Below are positions 44,622 through 52,581 of a stretch of DNA of 57,360 bases, piece after piece. This DNA is from Marvinbryantia formatexigens (GTDB lineage: Bacteria > Bacillota > Clostridia > Oscillospirales > Ruminococcaceae), in assembly GCA_021771035.1 (NCBI GenBank), contig JAETPU010000017.1:1-57360 (forward strand), given 5' to 3'. Position numbers and translations under genes: made by a program. Position 1 is the first letter of the stretch. Each line of letters starts with the position of its first letter. The notes beneath the pieces are model-generated. The model had not been told where the DNA came from. It was given only the letters and a program-made list of their open reading frames with translations, and ran no database searches.

Positions 44622-44657
44622 ATAAAAATAGCCGTGACTTCGTCACGGCTATTTTTT
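44622..44657 (+). terminator. Rho-independent terminator
   Basis: AAAATAGCCGTGAC pairs with GTCACGGCTATTTT across a TTC loop, with T6 at the end, directly after the PAP2 gene. Confidence 0.92.
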
Positions 44658-44971
44658 GTCATATCGAAAGAACCCAAGCTTAAAGCTGCATAACAAAATA
44701 GTTCGGTTTACTTTTACAGGCATGAGCGCCCCAGTCCCACCGTTCGCTGTCATTCCTGCGCCGGGCCGTCCTTCCGGCGTATCAAACACACTGTGGCATA
44801 CCGGCCGCCGGCAACTCTGCGGATGCTTATATCAGGATAACTCCCATTGACATCAGCCTGCCTGGGCCTATTTTCCACAGGCAGGGAGCCTCCATCCGCG
44901 ATTCAGCGTACCGTGTCTTTTATGCTTTGGCAGAGGGCGGCGCTCAACGTCTAGATAGAAAAAGCCGCCAT
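44658..44971. other. Intergenic stretch without recognised genes
   Basis: About 310 bp between convergent genes. A 64-codon plus-strand frame (44656-44850) has no ribosome binding site and no resemblance to a known family. Confidence 0.5.
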
Positions 44972-45946
44972 TCATTTTTCCCGGTCGATGAGAAGATTGC
45001 AAAGGCACATTACCGCCGCAAACAGAACCCCGGCAACCGGCCATACAATCCAAGTGGTTTTCCAGGCGTCGGACCAGAAGCTCCAACCGAGATATACGGC
45101 GGCAGCGGTCAGCCAATACGCTGTTGAAACAGTCTCCTTAATCTGGCTTCTCTTTTTTTCCTGTAAAGCGAATTCTCCCTCTTTCAAAAGCTTTTGCATA
45201 CTTGCCCACCGAACGCCTGCAACGATGAAAAACATGGTGCCGATTCCTGCAAGCAGTATGGTGAGGGCCAGCAGTATTGCGATGAAATACTCTTTTTGCG
45301 TGAATGCACCTATAAACAGCGGGATTGGAGACAGCACGCAGATACAAGTGCCTGTTATGTTGCATATCGCATATGTCCTTTTATATGCTTTTTGCCTTTC
45401 TCTAACCATTCCCTCAACGCCGTATTCTGTCTCAAACGGCTCCTTATCAATAAAATCGAACGGCGCATTTTTGAACCCGCAGAAGATGAATATGGCAACG
45501 GCAGCTGCAACGAGCACAAGCAGCGTGATAAGGCCGGCTCCGGCAGCGAGGTTTTCTGAAAGGTGAAAGCCGCCATACTGGGTTAGCGCCCCCAAAACCA
45601 GAAGCGGAATCACGGCGACGATACAAAGAAGCGTTGCCACGGCAATCCGTACAGACGCCGATTTTCTCCAACTCAGAAATTCATTGGCCTGTGCAAGGGT
45701 AACCTGTTTCACAGGCGCGCCGCTTTCGCCTGTATCTTCTTCCTCTTCCAGTTCATCCTTGAGCAGATAATCGGTTGTTACGCCAAAAAGCCCGCTCAGC
45801 TTTAAAATCTTTTCCAGATCCGGTACCGCCTGGGCACCCTCCCATTTGGAGACCGCCTGACGGGACACCTGCATTTTTTCTGCCAGTTCTTCCTGCGACC
45901 AGCCGTTCTTTTTTCTTAAGCGCATAATCTTATCCGCTAAAATCAT
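44972..45946 (-). CDS. XRE-family regulator fused to a membrane domain
   Basis: 324 residues. An N-terminal HTH (L-R-K-K-N-G-W-S-Q-E-E-L-A-E-K-M-Q-V-S-R-Q-A-V-S-K-W-E) is followed by an acidic linker and five to six hydrophobic helices from about residue 110. This architecture is common in Firmicutes as a membrane-tethered regulator of transporter or stress genes; the signal sensed is unknown. The start is ATG 45946, with GGAGG eight bases upstream, although the frame opens 15 codons earlier. It lies 120 bp downstream of the flavodoxin relic on the same strand. Confidence 0.87.
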   Translation of the reverse strand: MILADKIMRLRKKNGWSQEELAEKMQVSRQAVSKWEGAQAVPDLEKILKLSGLFGVTTDYLLKDELEEEEDTGESGAPVKQVTLAQANEFLSWRKSASVRIAVATLLCIVAVIPLLVLGALTQYGGFHLSENLAAGAGLITLLVLVAAAVAIFIFCGFKNAPFDFIDKEPFETEYGVEGMVRERQKAYKRTYAICNITGTCICVLSPIPLFIGAFTQKEYFIAILLALTILLAGIGTMFFIVAGVRWASMQKLLKEGEFALQEKKRSQIKETVSTAYWLTAAAVYLGWSFWSDAWKTTWIVWPVAGVLFAAVMCLCNLLIDREK

Positions 45947-46069
45947 AACCATTTCCTCCGTTTGATGATGTGGCAAAGCTGCCCTGAGCAATTCTCAGAA
46001 TACCCGATTCTGCGGTTGCATACCACCAAACTGCGGCTTGAAATCTGTCAACCGCCGGTTGCAGGGAGG

Positions 46070-46605
46070 CTATTTCCCTCTGATAACACAGGACACCAGC
46101 GGCTGTATATCCTCCCTCGACGAATGATCCCAGGAACTGCCCAGCACCTGCTGCATTGCCCGCTCATATTCGCTTTTCTCTTTTTTTCGCTTTATCATAG
46201 CGGCAAATACCTTTATCATCAATTTATCACCCAACGGCATTTTTTCATACCGCAACCGCTTTGCAGATAAAAATGGGGGATGTGCTCCAACTCGGCGGGC
46301 GTAAAATTGTTTTTCCAGGTTTCCTCTATCATTTCGCCTGCCGTGTTGGGCGTAGCGCCGGTAGCAAAAACAACGAGTTTGCCCGCCGTGCTTTTCTCAA
46401 AAAGCTTTTTCACCTGTTTGAGCCCATCCACAACCCCGGCGTGAATCCTTCCTCCGAAAATAACCAGCTGGTAGCCCGCCATTGTTTTGGCGGATACCTC
46501 TCTCAAATCCATAGCCTGACAATCCAGTTCTTTCGCAATCCACCGCGCGTATTGTTCGGTAAAGCCCGTGACGCTTTTATAGATCACCAAAATCTGCTGC
46601 TTCAT
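46070..46605 (-). pseudogene. Flavodoxin-domain protein, frameshifted
   Basis: Residues 1-118 form the N-terminal part of a flavodoxin-like protein: I-L-V-I-Y-K-S-V-T-G-F-T-E-Q-Y-A (FMN phosphate loop), V-I-F-G-G-R-I-H-A-G, F-A-T-G-A-T-P, and H-F-Y-L-Q-S-G. The frame then ends early (stop at 46219). The rest, Y-E-K-M-P-L-G-D-K-L-M-I-K to the TAA near 46070, is in the minus-one frame from about 46254. Restoring one T in GCGG-TTGCGG gives the expected S-G-L-R-Y-E-K-M. An A6 run nearby could also allow slippage. It overlaps the TetR gene by 29 bp and was probably co-expressed with it. Confidence 0.8.
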
Positions 46606-47170
46606 TTTTTTCGCCCTCCACTGCGTTTTGTAAGAATGCCTGATACGCCTGCTCCTGCTGCGCGAATATCTCCGTTTCTGAAATGGCCGGTGACGTGACG
46701 GAAAAAATCGTTCCGATCCCGATGGTATAAATCAGCATATTTAAGTGCAGCCGCCTGGCCGCCGGCATAGAAAGGTTCAGAGTTTCCGCAATCCGCTGCG
46801 CAACAGCAGGATTGGTTTCGGCACGGTACAAGTCGTCAAGGGAAGCGATGTTTGTTCTCTGGTGGAACAAATACAGCCTGAAAATATGCGGTTCTTCCCT
46901 TGCAATCTGGACAAAGGCGTGTCCGGTACTGCGGAACAGATCGTTTTGATCTACGGCTTTCCCCACATATCCCTGAACAAATTCTCTGGCTTTCTCTGCA
47001 ACGTCATTTCTAAGCCCGTCCATATTCCGGCAGTAGCTGTAAATCGGCTGTACGGAACAGCCCAGTTTTTCCGCAATGGCTTTCACCGTGGCCTTCTCCA
47101 CTCCGTACCTGCGGGCGATTTCAAAGGCGGCATCCACAACCATCTCTTTCGTAATTCTCTGTTTTGGCAT
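46577..47170 (-). CDS. TetR/AcrR-family transcriptional regulator
   Basis: 197 residues. The N-terminal HTH is I-T-K-E-M-V-V-D-A-A-F-E-I-A-R-R-Y-G, then V-K-A-I-A-E-K-L-G-C-S-V-Q-P-I-Y-S-Y. The C-terminal ligand-binding domain is short and resembles the TetR_C_33-like type found beside flavodoxins. The start is ATG 47170, with GGGGG seven bases upstream; the ATG two codons earlier is also possible. A 26-bp perfect palindrome overlaps its own -10 box, so it represses itself and the flavodoxin. The inducing ligand is unknown. Confidence 0.9.
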   Translation of the reverse strand: MPKQRITKEMVVDAAFEIARRYGVEKATVKAIAEKLGCSVQPIYSYCRNMDGLRNDVAEKAREFVQGYVGKAVDQNDLFRSTGHAFVQIAREEPHIFRLYLFHQRTNIASLDDLYRAETNPAVAQRIAETLNLSMPAARRLHLNMLIYTIGIGTIFSVTSPAISETEIFAQQEQAYQAFLQNAVEGEKNEAADFGDL

Positions 47171-47192
47171 GGCCATACCCCCGAACATAAAA

Positions 47193-47242
47193 ATAATAGA
47201 GTTATATAACTCTATTATATAATTTCCCGATAGTAAAGTCAA
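47193..47242 (-). promoter_or_regulatory. TetR promoter with overlapping 26-bp palindromic operator
   Basis: ATAATAGAGTTAT-ATAACTCTATTAT (47193-47218) is a perfect palindrome. On the minus strand, TTGACT (47242-47237) and TATAAT (47219-47214) are 17 bp apart, and the -10 box lies in the palindrome's edge. Confidence 0.88.
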
Positions 47243-47549
47243 CAGGAAAACCGCACTTACGGGCCGCCGCCGGATCAGGAGCCTATGTCACAGACGCGCC
47301 GCCAGAACAGACGGACTGACGGAAAGGCCCCGCGACTGTCTGACAAAAAAGCCCTGTACTTTCCGCTTCGATGTGCGCGCAGGCGTTCCTGCAGCGGATG
47401 GTAATTATGAAAACCAGCGCGGAAGAGCGCCGCCCTGCCGTTCTCCGGTTCAACCTGTGGTTTTCCTTCCAACCCGGTGGTCCCCAGGCGTCTGCGCCAA
47501 TAGGAGCATTGTGCTGGAAAAGGCCGGGATGCCCCGCGAACGCCAGGGC

Positions 47550-48248
47550 TTAGGCAATGTAACCATAGACACACACAAAGTGGCACAGGCTGCCCAGCAG
47601 GACAAACACATGGAACAGCTCGTGGAACCCAAATTTCTTGGAGAGATTGGGCTTTTTGATTGCATAGATAACCCCGCCGATGGTATAGAATACTCCTCCC
47701 AGCGCCAGCCAGACAATACCGCCTGCCTGCATGGCTCCCAGGGATTTCACATCCACCAGGATAAACCATCCCATTGCCAGATAGAAGGCTGTGGAAAGCC
47801 AGCGGGGCGCCCGGAACCAAAATACCTTGAACAATACTCCTGCCAGGGCAATGGCCCAAATCAACCCAAAAAGGATAACCCCCTGGGGCCTGCCGAACAG
47901 ATTCAGCAGAATAGGGGTATAGGTTCCGGCAATCAGAACATAGATCATAGCGTGGTCCAGCTTGCGCAGAGTCAGCAGATAGGGCGCATCCTGACGTACA
48001 TAATGGTATAACGCGGAGGCGCTGTACAAGGCCACCATGGACACACCGAACAAAAGAGTGGAAAATACCCGCAGCGGGGAAACTGCAGCTTCGCTTGTAG
48101 TCTTAAAGACCAGCAGGAAGGTGGCCGGAACCGCCAGAATTGCTCCCAGCAGATGGCTGATACAGCTGATCAGATCCCGCGGCCCCTTGCTAAGCGCTTC
48201 CTGTTTGTGCCCCAGGCTGGGACAATTAGGATCCATATGGTCCATCAT
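47550..48248 (-). CDS. trhA: Hemolysin III / TrhA family membrane protein
   Basis: 232 residues with seven hydrophobic helices. The family motifs are I-S-C-I-S-H-L-L-G near residue 28, S-A-L-Y-H (S-x-x-Y-H) near residue 78, L-D-H-A-M-I-Y-V-L-I-A-G-T-Y-T-P near residue 97, and the C-terminal G-F-H-E-L-F-H-V-F-V. These histidines form the zinc site of the PAQR-like fold. Despite the name, most members are housekeeping membrane proteins linked to lipid homeostasis. ATG 48248 follows GGAAGGA; an extension to 48275 has no site. It is transcribed alone. Confidence 0.9.
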   Translation of the reverse strand: MMDHMDPNCPSLGHKQEALSKGPRDLISCISHLLGAILAVPATFLLVFKTTSEAAVSPLRVFSTLLFGVSMVALYSASALYHYVRQDAPYLLTLRKLDHAMIYVLIAGTYTPILLNLFGRPQGVILFGLIWAIALAGVLFKVFWFRAPRWLSTAFYLAMGWFILVDVKSLGAMQAGGIVWLALGGVFYTIGGVIYAIKKPNLSKKFGFHELFHVFVLLGSLCHFVCVYGYIA

Positions 48249-48491
48249 AATCGACACATCCTTCCAAAATATCATAAGACCAACGCTTTATCGACATTAT
48301 GTAGTTTTCAAAACTATATTATATCCATATGATACACAATATAACTTGCAAAAGCAAGCGTTTCTTGTAATTTTAAGAATTTTGTATTAAACTGAAGTTA
48401 AGCGATAAACTGACGGCGGGGCCCGCAAAAGAGGCGGATACTATACTCCATAGCCCGCCCGGAAATTCCCTGTGAAAGGAAGAACATCAGA

Positions 48492-49097
48492 ATGGAAAAT
48501 AACAGCCAGGATGCTCTGGAAAACCTGTTCGTACGAAGTACACTGCCTGCGCAGCAGGTTCCGGAGTTGGATCTGTATATGGATCAAATTATCACCCTGA
48601 TTCAGCAGGGGCTCTCTGAAAACTGCCGCAGTGAGGATGAAAAAATCCTCACCAAAACTATGATTAACAATTACAGCAAGGATAAACTGCTCAAACCCAT
48701 TAAGGGGAAAAAATATTCCAAGGAGCACATCCTGATGCTGCTGCTGATTTACCATCTCAAGCAAAACCTCTCCATCACCGATATCAAGCGCTTTTTGGAT
48801 ACGATGGCAACCGAGCTCTCCGGCGAGGAGGAAGGGCGTTACCACTCCGCCGAGGTCCGGCAGACGTATGACGCCTTTTCAGCAATGCAGTTGCAGCAAA
48901 AAGAGCGGCTTCCCCAGTATGTCCGGGAATGCCTGTCCCGGATGCCCGAAGCCGGCTCCCAGGAGGAAGAAACCCGCCGTCTGTTTTTAACGCTCACCTG
49001 TATTGCCGAGGCTGCCTCCAGCGCCGCCCAGGAACTCCTGGATCAAACCGCCGCCAGGGCAAAACCGGAAAAGCCGGCTGTCAGCGGCAAGAAATAA
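48492..49097 (+). CDS. DUF1836 domain protein
   Basis: 201 residues. The central part is the DUF1836 signature: Y-M-D-Q-I-I-T-L, L-T-K-T-M-I-N-N-Y-S-K-D-K-L-L, and I-K-G-K-K-Y-S-K-E-H-I-L-M-L-L-L-I-Y. DUF1836 has a MerR-like HTH arrangement and is thought to bind DNA. ATG 48492 has an AAAGGAAG nine bases upstream. The last 50 residues are alanine-rich and probably helical. A membrane protein gene follows after 74 bp; the two could form an operon. No function is established. Confidence 0.87.
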   Translation: MENNSQDALENLFVRSTLPAQQVPELDLYMDQIITLIQQGLSENCRSEDEKILTKTMINNYSKDKLLKPIKGKKYSKEHILMLLLIYHLKQNLSITDIKRFLDTMATELSGEEEGRYHSAEVRQTYDAFSAMQLQQKERLPQYVRECLSRMPEAGSQEEETRRLFLTLTCIAEAASSAAQELLDQTAARAKPEKPAVSGKK

Positions 49098-49171
49098 CCG
49101 GTCTGCCATCCCCGCAAAGCAGCCTAAGGCCCCCATGAGTAAAAAAGAGCATTAGAAAGGAGTTGCCGAAA

Positions 49172-49597
49172 ATGAAAAAAACAGGAAAAGCCCTCTCCCT
49201 CAGCTTCACTCTTCTGGCCCTGGTCCTGGAAGCCCTGCCCTTCGGCGCGGTGCTGCAGTTTGCCAAGGCTCCCGACCAGGGTGGCGGGACTACCCGGCAG
49301 GCCTTTTCCTATTTCAGCCTTACCCCCTTTGGCTACGCCAATTTTGGGCCGTTTCTCACCGCGATGCTCTCGTGCCTTCTGCTGGTGCTGCTGGGCGTGC
49401 TGGTTGTGGTGAAAACACCACGCAGCCTGCGCCGTCTCAGAAACGCCAGTCTGATTGTCAGTGTTCTGGCCCTGTTCACTTCCCTGATGCCGCTGTTTTT
49501 TGGACTCTCCTATTATTCCCTGGTGGGGCTGCTTCTCTCCCTTGCGCTGCTGGGAGTATTCCTGACGCTGTTTATAAACCCTGTCAGCGAAAGCTGA
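49172..49597 (+). CDS. Small integral membrane protein
   Basis: 141 residues from ATG 49172, which has a perfect AAAGGAG nine bases upstream. Four hydrophobic segments (about 8-28, 58-80, 90-108 and 113-135), with a basic cytoplasmic loop K-T-P-R-S-L-R-R-L-R between the second and third. I do not recognise the family. Possibly co-transcribed with DUF1836 and ended by the strong terminator at 49678. Confidence 0.75.
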   Translation: MKKTGKALSLSFTLLALVLEALPFGAVLQFAKAPDQGGGTTRQAFSYFSLTPFGYANFGPFLTAMLSCLLLVLLGVLVVVKTPRSLRRLRNASLIVSVLALFTSLMPLFFGLSYYSLVGLLLSLALLGVFLTLFINPVSES

Positions 49598-49677
49598 CTC
49601 CCCAAAACGCCGCGAAAAACCGGTCGGTCCCAAGAGGGATGGGGCTTTAAAAGTGTCCTTGTTTTCGCTTGGATAGC

Positions 49678-49713
49678 AAAAAGGATCCGCGTTAGAACGC
49701 GGATCCTTTTTTG
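49678..49713. terminator. Bidirectional Rho-independent terminator
   Basis: AAAAAGGATCCGCGTT (49678-49693) pairs with AACGCGGATCCTTTTTT (49696-49712). It ends both the plus-strand membrane protein gene and the minus-strand tail cassette. Confidence 0.93.
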
Positions 49714-49717
49714 AGGT

Positions 49718-49981
49718 TTATCCCGGCTGCTGCCCCAGCAGCTGCTGCAGCCCCTGTATCTGAGCTTGCAGCTGTTCCAGCTGCTGCTGCAGGCTTGGGC
49801 TGTTTTCCACCTGGGTTTTTCCCTGGTTTTCCTGCCATTCCCGATACAGTTCCTCCCCACTGGCGAGGATAGCCCCCTCGTCGTCTGTCCTGGGGGCAAA
49901 CACGGAGCCGTCCGGCGAAATATAGCAGTAGGGCCAATGCTCCTGCGGAATGTTGGCCTGTATCAGTTTTAAAAGTTCCAT
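49718..49981 (-). CDS. Small coiled-coil protein at the end of the tail cassette
   Basis: 87 residues. The first half is folded-looking (H-W-P-Y-C-Y-I-S-P-D-G-S-V-F-A-P), the second half a glutamine-rich coiled coil (L-Q-Q-Q-L-E-Q-L-Q-A-Q-I-Q-G-L-Q-Q-L). GGGGG lies eight bases before ATG 49981. Small proteins of this kind often follow tail fibre genes and may act as fibre chaperones or adaptors, but no family was recognised. It lies 18 bp after the fibre gene, in the same operon. Confidence 0.75.
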   Translation of the reverse strand: MELLKLIQANIPQEHWPYCYISPDGSVFAPRTDDEGAILASGEELYREWQENQGKTQVENSPSLQQQLEQLQAQIQGLQQLLGQQPG

Positions 49982-49999
49982 CTGTTGTTCCCCCTTCGA

Positions 50000-52360
50000 T
50001 TACCGCCTGGCTACATAACAAATATTGATAAAGATAGATTTATTGGCTGGAATTGTGCTGTAGAGCATGATTTCTCCGCTCCAGTACCGGATCCAGCCCA
50101 AATTGCTGCCGTCGCTGTTACTCAGATTGATGGTTCCCAGAGGACGGTATCCCTCCGGAATAATATAGGGGACCTGTACGCTTGCAGAGGGATTTTGAAT
50201 CGACATATTCAGGCACACAATGTCCCCGGCCTTGGAAATATTGAGATTTCCTTCCGAAATCATCTTCCAGCCATTGATCAGGGACGGCGTCAGGGTGGTA
50301 TGGATCGCGCCCACCAGCTGCCAGGCTCCCCAGGCGTTTTCATAAAAAACCCGCTGCCAAACTCTTGGCTTGGTCTTGCTGGTGTAGATAAAGCGCTGGA
50401 TGAGCTGTCCCGCGTTTCCGCCGTTGCGCACTTCGATGAAAGCGGAGCCTGTTTCCGTTGTGGGCCTATGAGAAATCGTCATTCCATCCGCGCCGATACA
50501 GTAGTCCCCTCTGGTTTTCAGGGTATTCAAATCCGATTTATCCGCCAGGTATTTGACGATTGCCGGATGGGAACCGTCGGACATCTGCAAATCGTTGCAG
50601 CAGATGGTACCGGAAACATCCAGGACGCCCTTGCTCCACTGCTTGCCGATGCCAACGCCCACCTGGGTTCCCTTGCGGTAGAAATCCATCACCGGCTTTC
50701 CGGAGGGGATTTCCCCGGTGAGCACCGCGGAATCGATGGAATCCTTGAGGGTCACCTCCACCACATAGGATTTGTCGGCGGTAAACCCAGTGGTTGTATT
50801 TCCGATAATTCCTGTGGAGAGCGTGGTCTTTTTCTCCAATGCCGTGGTTCCCGCCGTCCAGGTTGTACCGGAGGATTCCCGCCAGCGGTAGGTCACGCTT
50901 TTGACCGCGTTGGTGCTGCTTCCAAAGCTTTTGGCCCAAATAGAACCGGAAAAATCCAGGGTCACTGTCTGGGCAATACCATTGGTTCTGCGCAGATTCA
51001 CAGAACGGATCACCGGCTTTGTGTAATCCAGCAGGGTCCCAGACTTGGTCACCTTTGTCTGGTTTCCCCGGCTGTCCACCGCCGTGACGGAGAACTGGTT
51101 TGTCTGCACCTTGGTGAAGGCACCGCTGACAGTCCCCGACTGTTCATCGCATTCCAGCACCTGGCTGCCGCACTGCAGCTGATACCGCTTGATGGTGGCG
51201 CCTGTGGTGCTCTTGGCCTTCTGGGCCGCTGGGATGGAGACAGTCACCGAGGAATACCCCTTGATAATTTTACTGGCACTGCCGGTGAGGGACGTATATT
51301 TTGTCTCCGCAAAGGTAAACTGGGTGAACACCGGGGCTGCCGCCGTGGGATTGACAGTGAGTGTGCCAGTAAAATTCTTGGTGGCAATGGCCACACTCTT
51401 CCAATAGGTGGCAACCGTAACCGTGAAGCTCCCAGTGTTGCTGTTTGGCACCTGGGCATACAGGCTGTTAATCTCTGCCTGGGTGAAGGAGAATGTCGTG
51501 GAATCCTCCACATTGGAGGCGCTGCGGGAAAAAGAACCCGCTTTCAGCGTTACCGTATGGGTATAGCCGGTGCTCTGTCGGGTGAGCTTGAGCGCCAGGG
51601 GCTGTCCGATGGTGAGCTTCAAATTCCCCTGCACGGCGGACGGCGTCAGATAGATGCTGCCGTACCGGTCGGTATTTCCAAGATGCCCGGTGGACTGATC
51701 GCTGCTCAGATAGGTCCGGCAGCGCACCATGATGGGACACACGCCAGCGCTGGCATGGCTGGCCATGTTGGCCACATCCTCCTCGGAAAATTGGAAGGTC
51801 CAGCTGGTGCCGATGCCCCACTGCCACTTGATGCGATCCGCATATTCACCGCTGGAATTCTTCGCCAGGATTTCCACCACATGGGTGAAGGAACTGCTGG
51901 CCCTGCTGATAGTCACAGTCAGGGAATTTCCCGCGTTAAAATTGATACCGGAGGTAATGGTGCTCAGCCGGGGGATGGAATCCAGCTTCGCGGCAGCTGA
52001 TGCCGTTCCGATTCCGGGAGCATAGCTTCCCGTCCCCATGGAACAGTTGGCGGAGATTGTAATGCTCTTTGTACCGTCGCTGCTGTGGGGAACCGTCACT
52101 GTGGCGGATACCAGGGCAACGGCGCCGTCCCCGGTGAGATCCACCACCTTGGAAACGGAATGGGAGCTCCCATTGATCGTGATGGTTTGAGTATGCTTCT
52201 GCGGAGATGTGGTATTGTGATAGCCCTTGGACTGGGCATATACGGTGGCCGTCACCTGGCTGGAATTGGACGCGGTACTGGAGGAGGAACTCCAGGAGAT
52301 CCAAAACCGGTATTTTGCACTGTTTTTTGAAGTGGTCCCTTCAATTGTTCCACTTGCCAT
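50000..52360 (-). CDS. Phage-type tail fibre / minor structural protein (DUF859-like)
   Basis: About 786 residues, Ser/Thr/Asn-rich with repeated beta-sandwich segments. The N-terminal T-I-E-G-T-T-S-K-N-S-A-K-Y-R-F and the region around V-G-V-G-I-G-K-Q-W (about residue 590) match the DUF859 type of siphophage minor structural protein. The last 200 residues (T-R-G-D-Y-C-I-G, W-Q-R-V-F-Y-E-N-A-W-G-A-W) are the usual receptor-binding tip architecture. It would bind a cell-surface glycan. ATG 52360 is preceded by AAAGGA at long spacing; TTG 52369 is an alternative with better spacing. The reading frame is intact, with no decay. Confidence 0.85.
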   Translation of the reverse strand: MASGTIEGTTSKNSAKYRFWISWSSSSSTASNSSQVTATVYAQSKGYHNTTSPQKHTQTITINGSSHSVSKVVDLTGDGAVALVSATVTVPHSSDGTKSITISANCSMGTGSYAPGIGTASAAAKLDSIPRLSTITSGINFNAGNSLTVTISRASSSFTHVVEILAKNSSGEYADRIKWQWGIGTSWTFQFSEEDVANMASHASAGVCPIMVRCRTYLSSDQSTGHLGNTDRYGSIYLTPSAVQGNLKLTIGQPLALKLTRQSTGYTHTVTLKAGSFSRSASNVEDSTTFSFTQAEINSLYAQVPNSNTGSFTVTVATYWKSVAIATKNFTGTLTVNPTAAAPVFTQFTFAETKYTSLTGSASKIIKGYSSVTVSIPAAQKAKSTTGATIKRYQLQCGSQVLECDEQSGTVSGAFTKVQTNQFSVTAVDSRGNQTKVTKSGTLLDYTKPVIRSVNLRRTNGIAQTVTLDFSGSIWAKSFGSSTNAVKSVTYRWRESSGTTWTAGTTALEKKTTLSTGIIGNTTTGFTADKSYVVEVTLKDSIDSAVLTGEIPSGKPVMDFYRKGTQVGVGIGKQWSKGVLDVSGTICCNDLQMSDGSHPAIVKYLADKSDLNTLKTRGDYCIGADGMTISHRPTTETGSAFIEVRNGGNAGQLIQRFIYTSKTKPRVWQRVFYENAWGAWQLVGAIHTTLTPSLINGWKMISEGNLNISKAGDIVCLNMSIQNPSASVQVPYIIPEGYRPLGTINLSNSDGSNLGWIRYWSGEIMLYSTIPANKSIFINICYVARR

Positions 52361-52581
52361 TGCTGTCAATCATTCCTTTCTCAGGATAAATTATGTCGTC
52401 AAAACAAACCCTGTATTTTCCGTCTTGCGGTGTATTACAAGGCGGCGTTACAGTTGGCTTTTCTATTCATGTTATCTCGTGCGGGTGAATCCCGGGACAG
52501 AGTTCCTGCACCCTTAGCTTTTCCAAGCCGCAGGGTATTCCGTACATTTTCTCCCATCTCGTTTCACCGCTTACAGTCGGT

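Noticed and set aside
47275-47859. 194-codon minus-strand frame overlapping hemolysin III
   Set aside because: Cys- and Arg-rich shadow of trhA in another frame, with no start signal.
49985-52000. 671-codon open frame on the plus strand opposite the tail fibre gene
   Set aside because: It is antisense to a clear fibre gene; its composition is low-complexity and G/H/R-rich with no ribosome binding site. The same reasoning removes the long antisense frames at 23055-25073, 28698-30359, 18600-20036 and 35271-36662.
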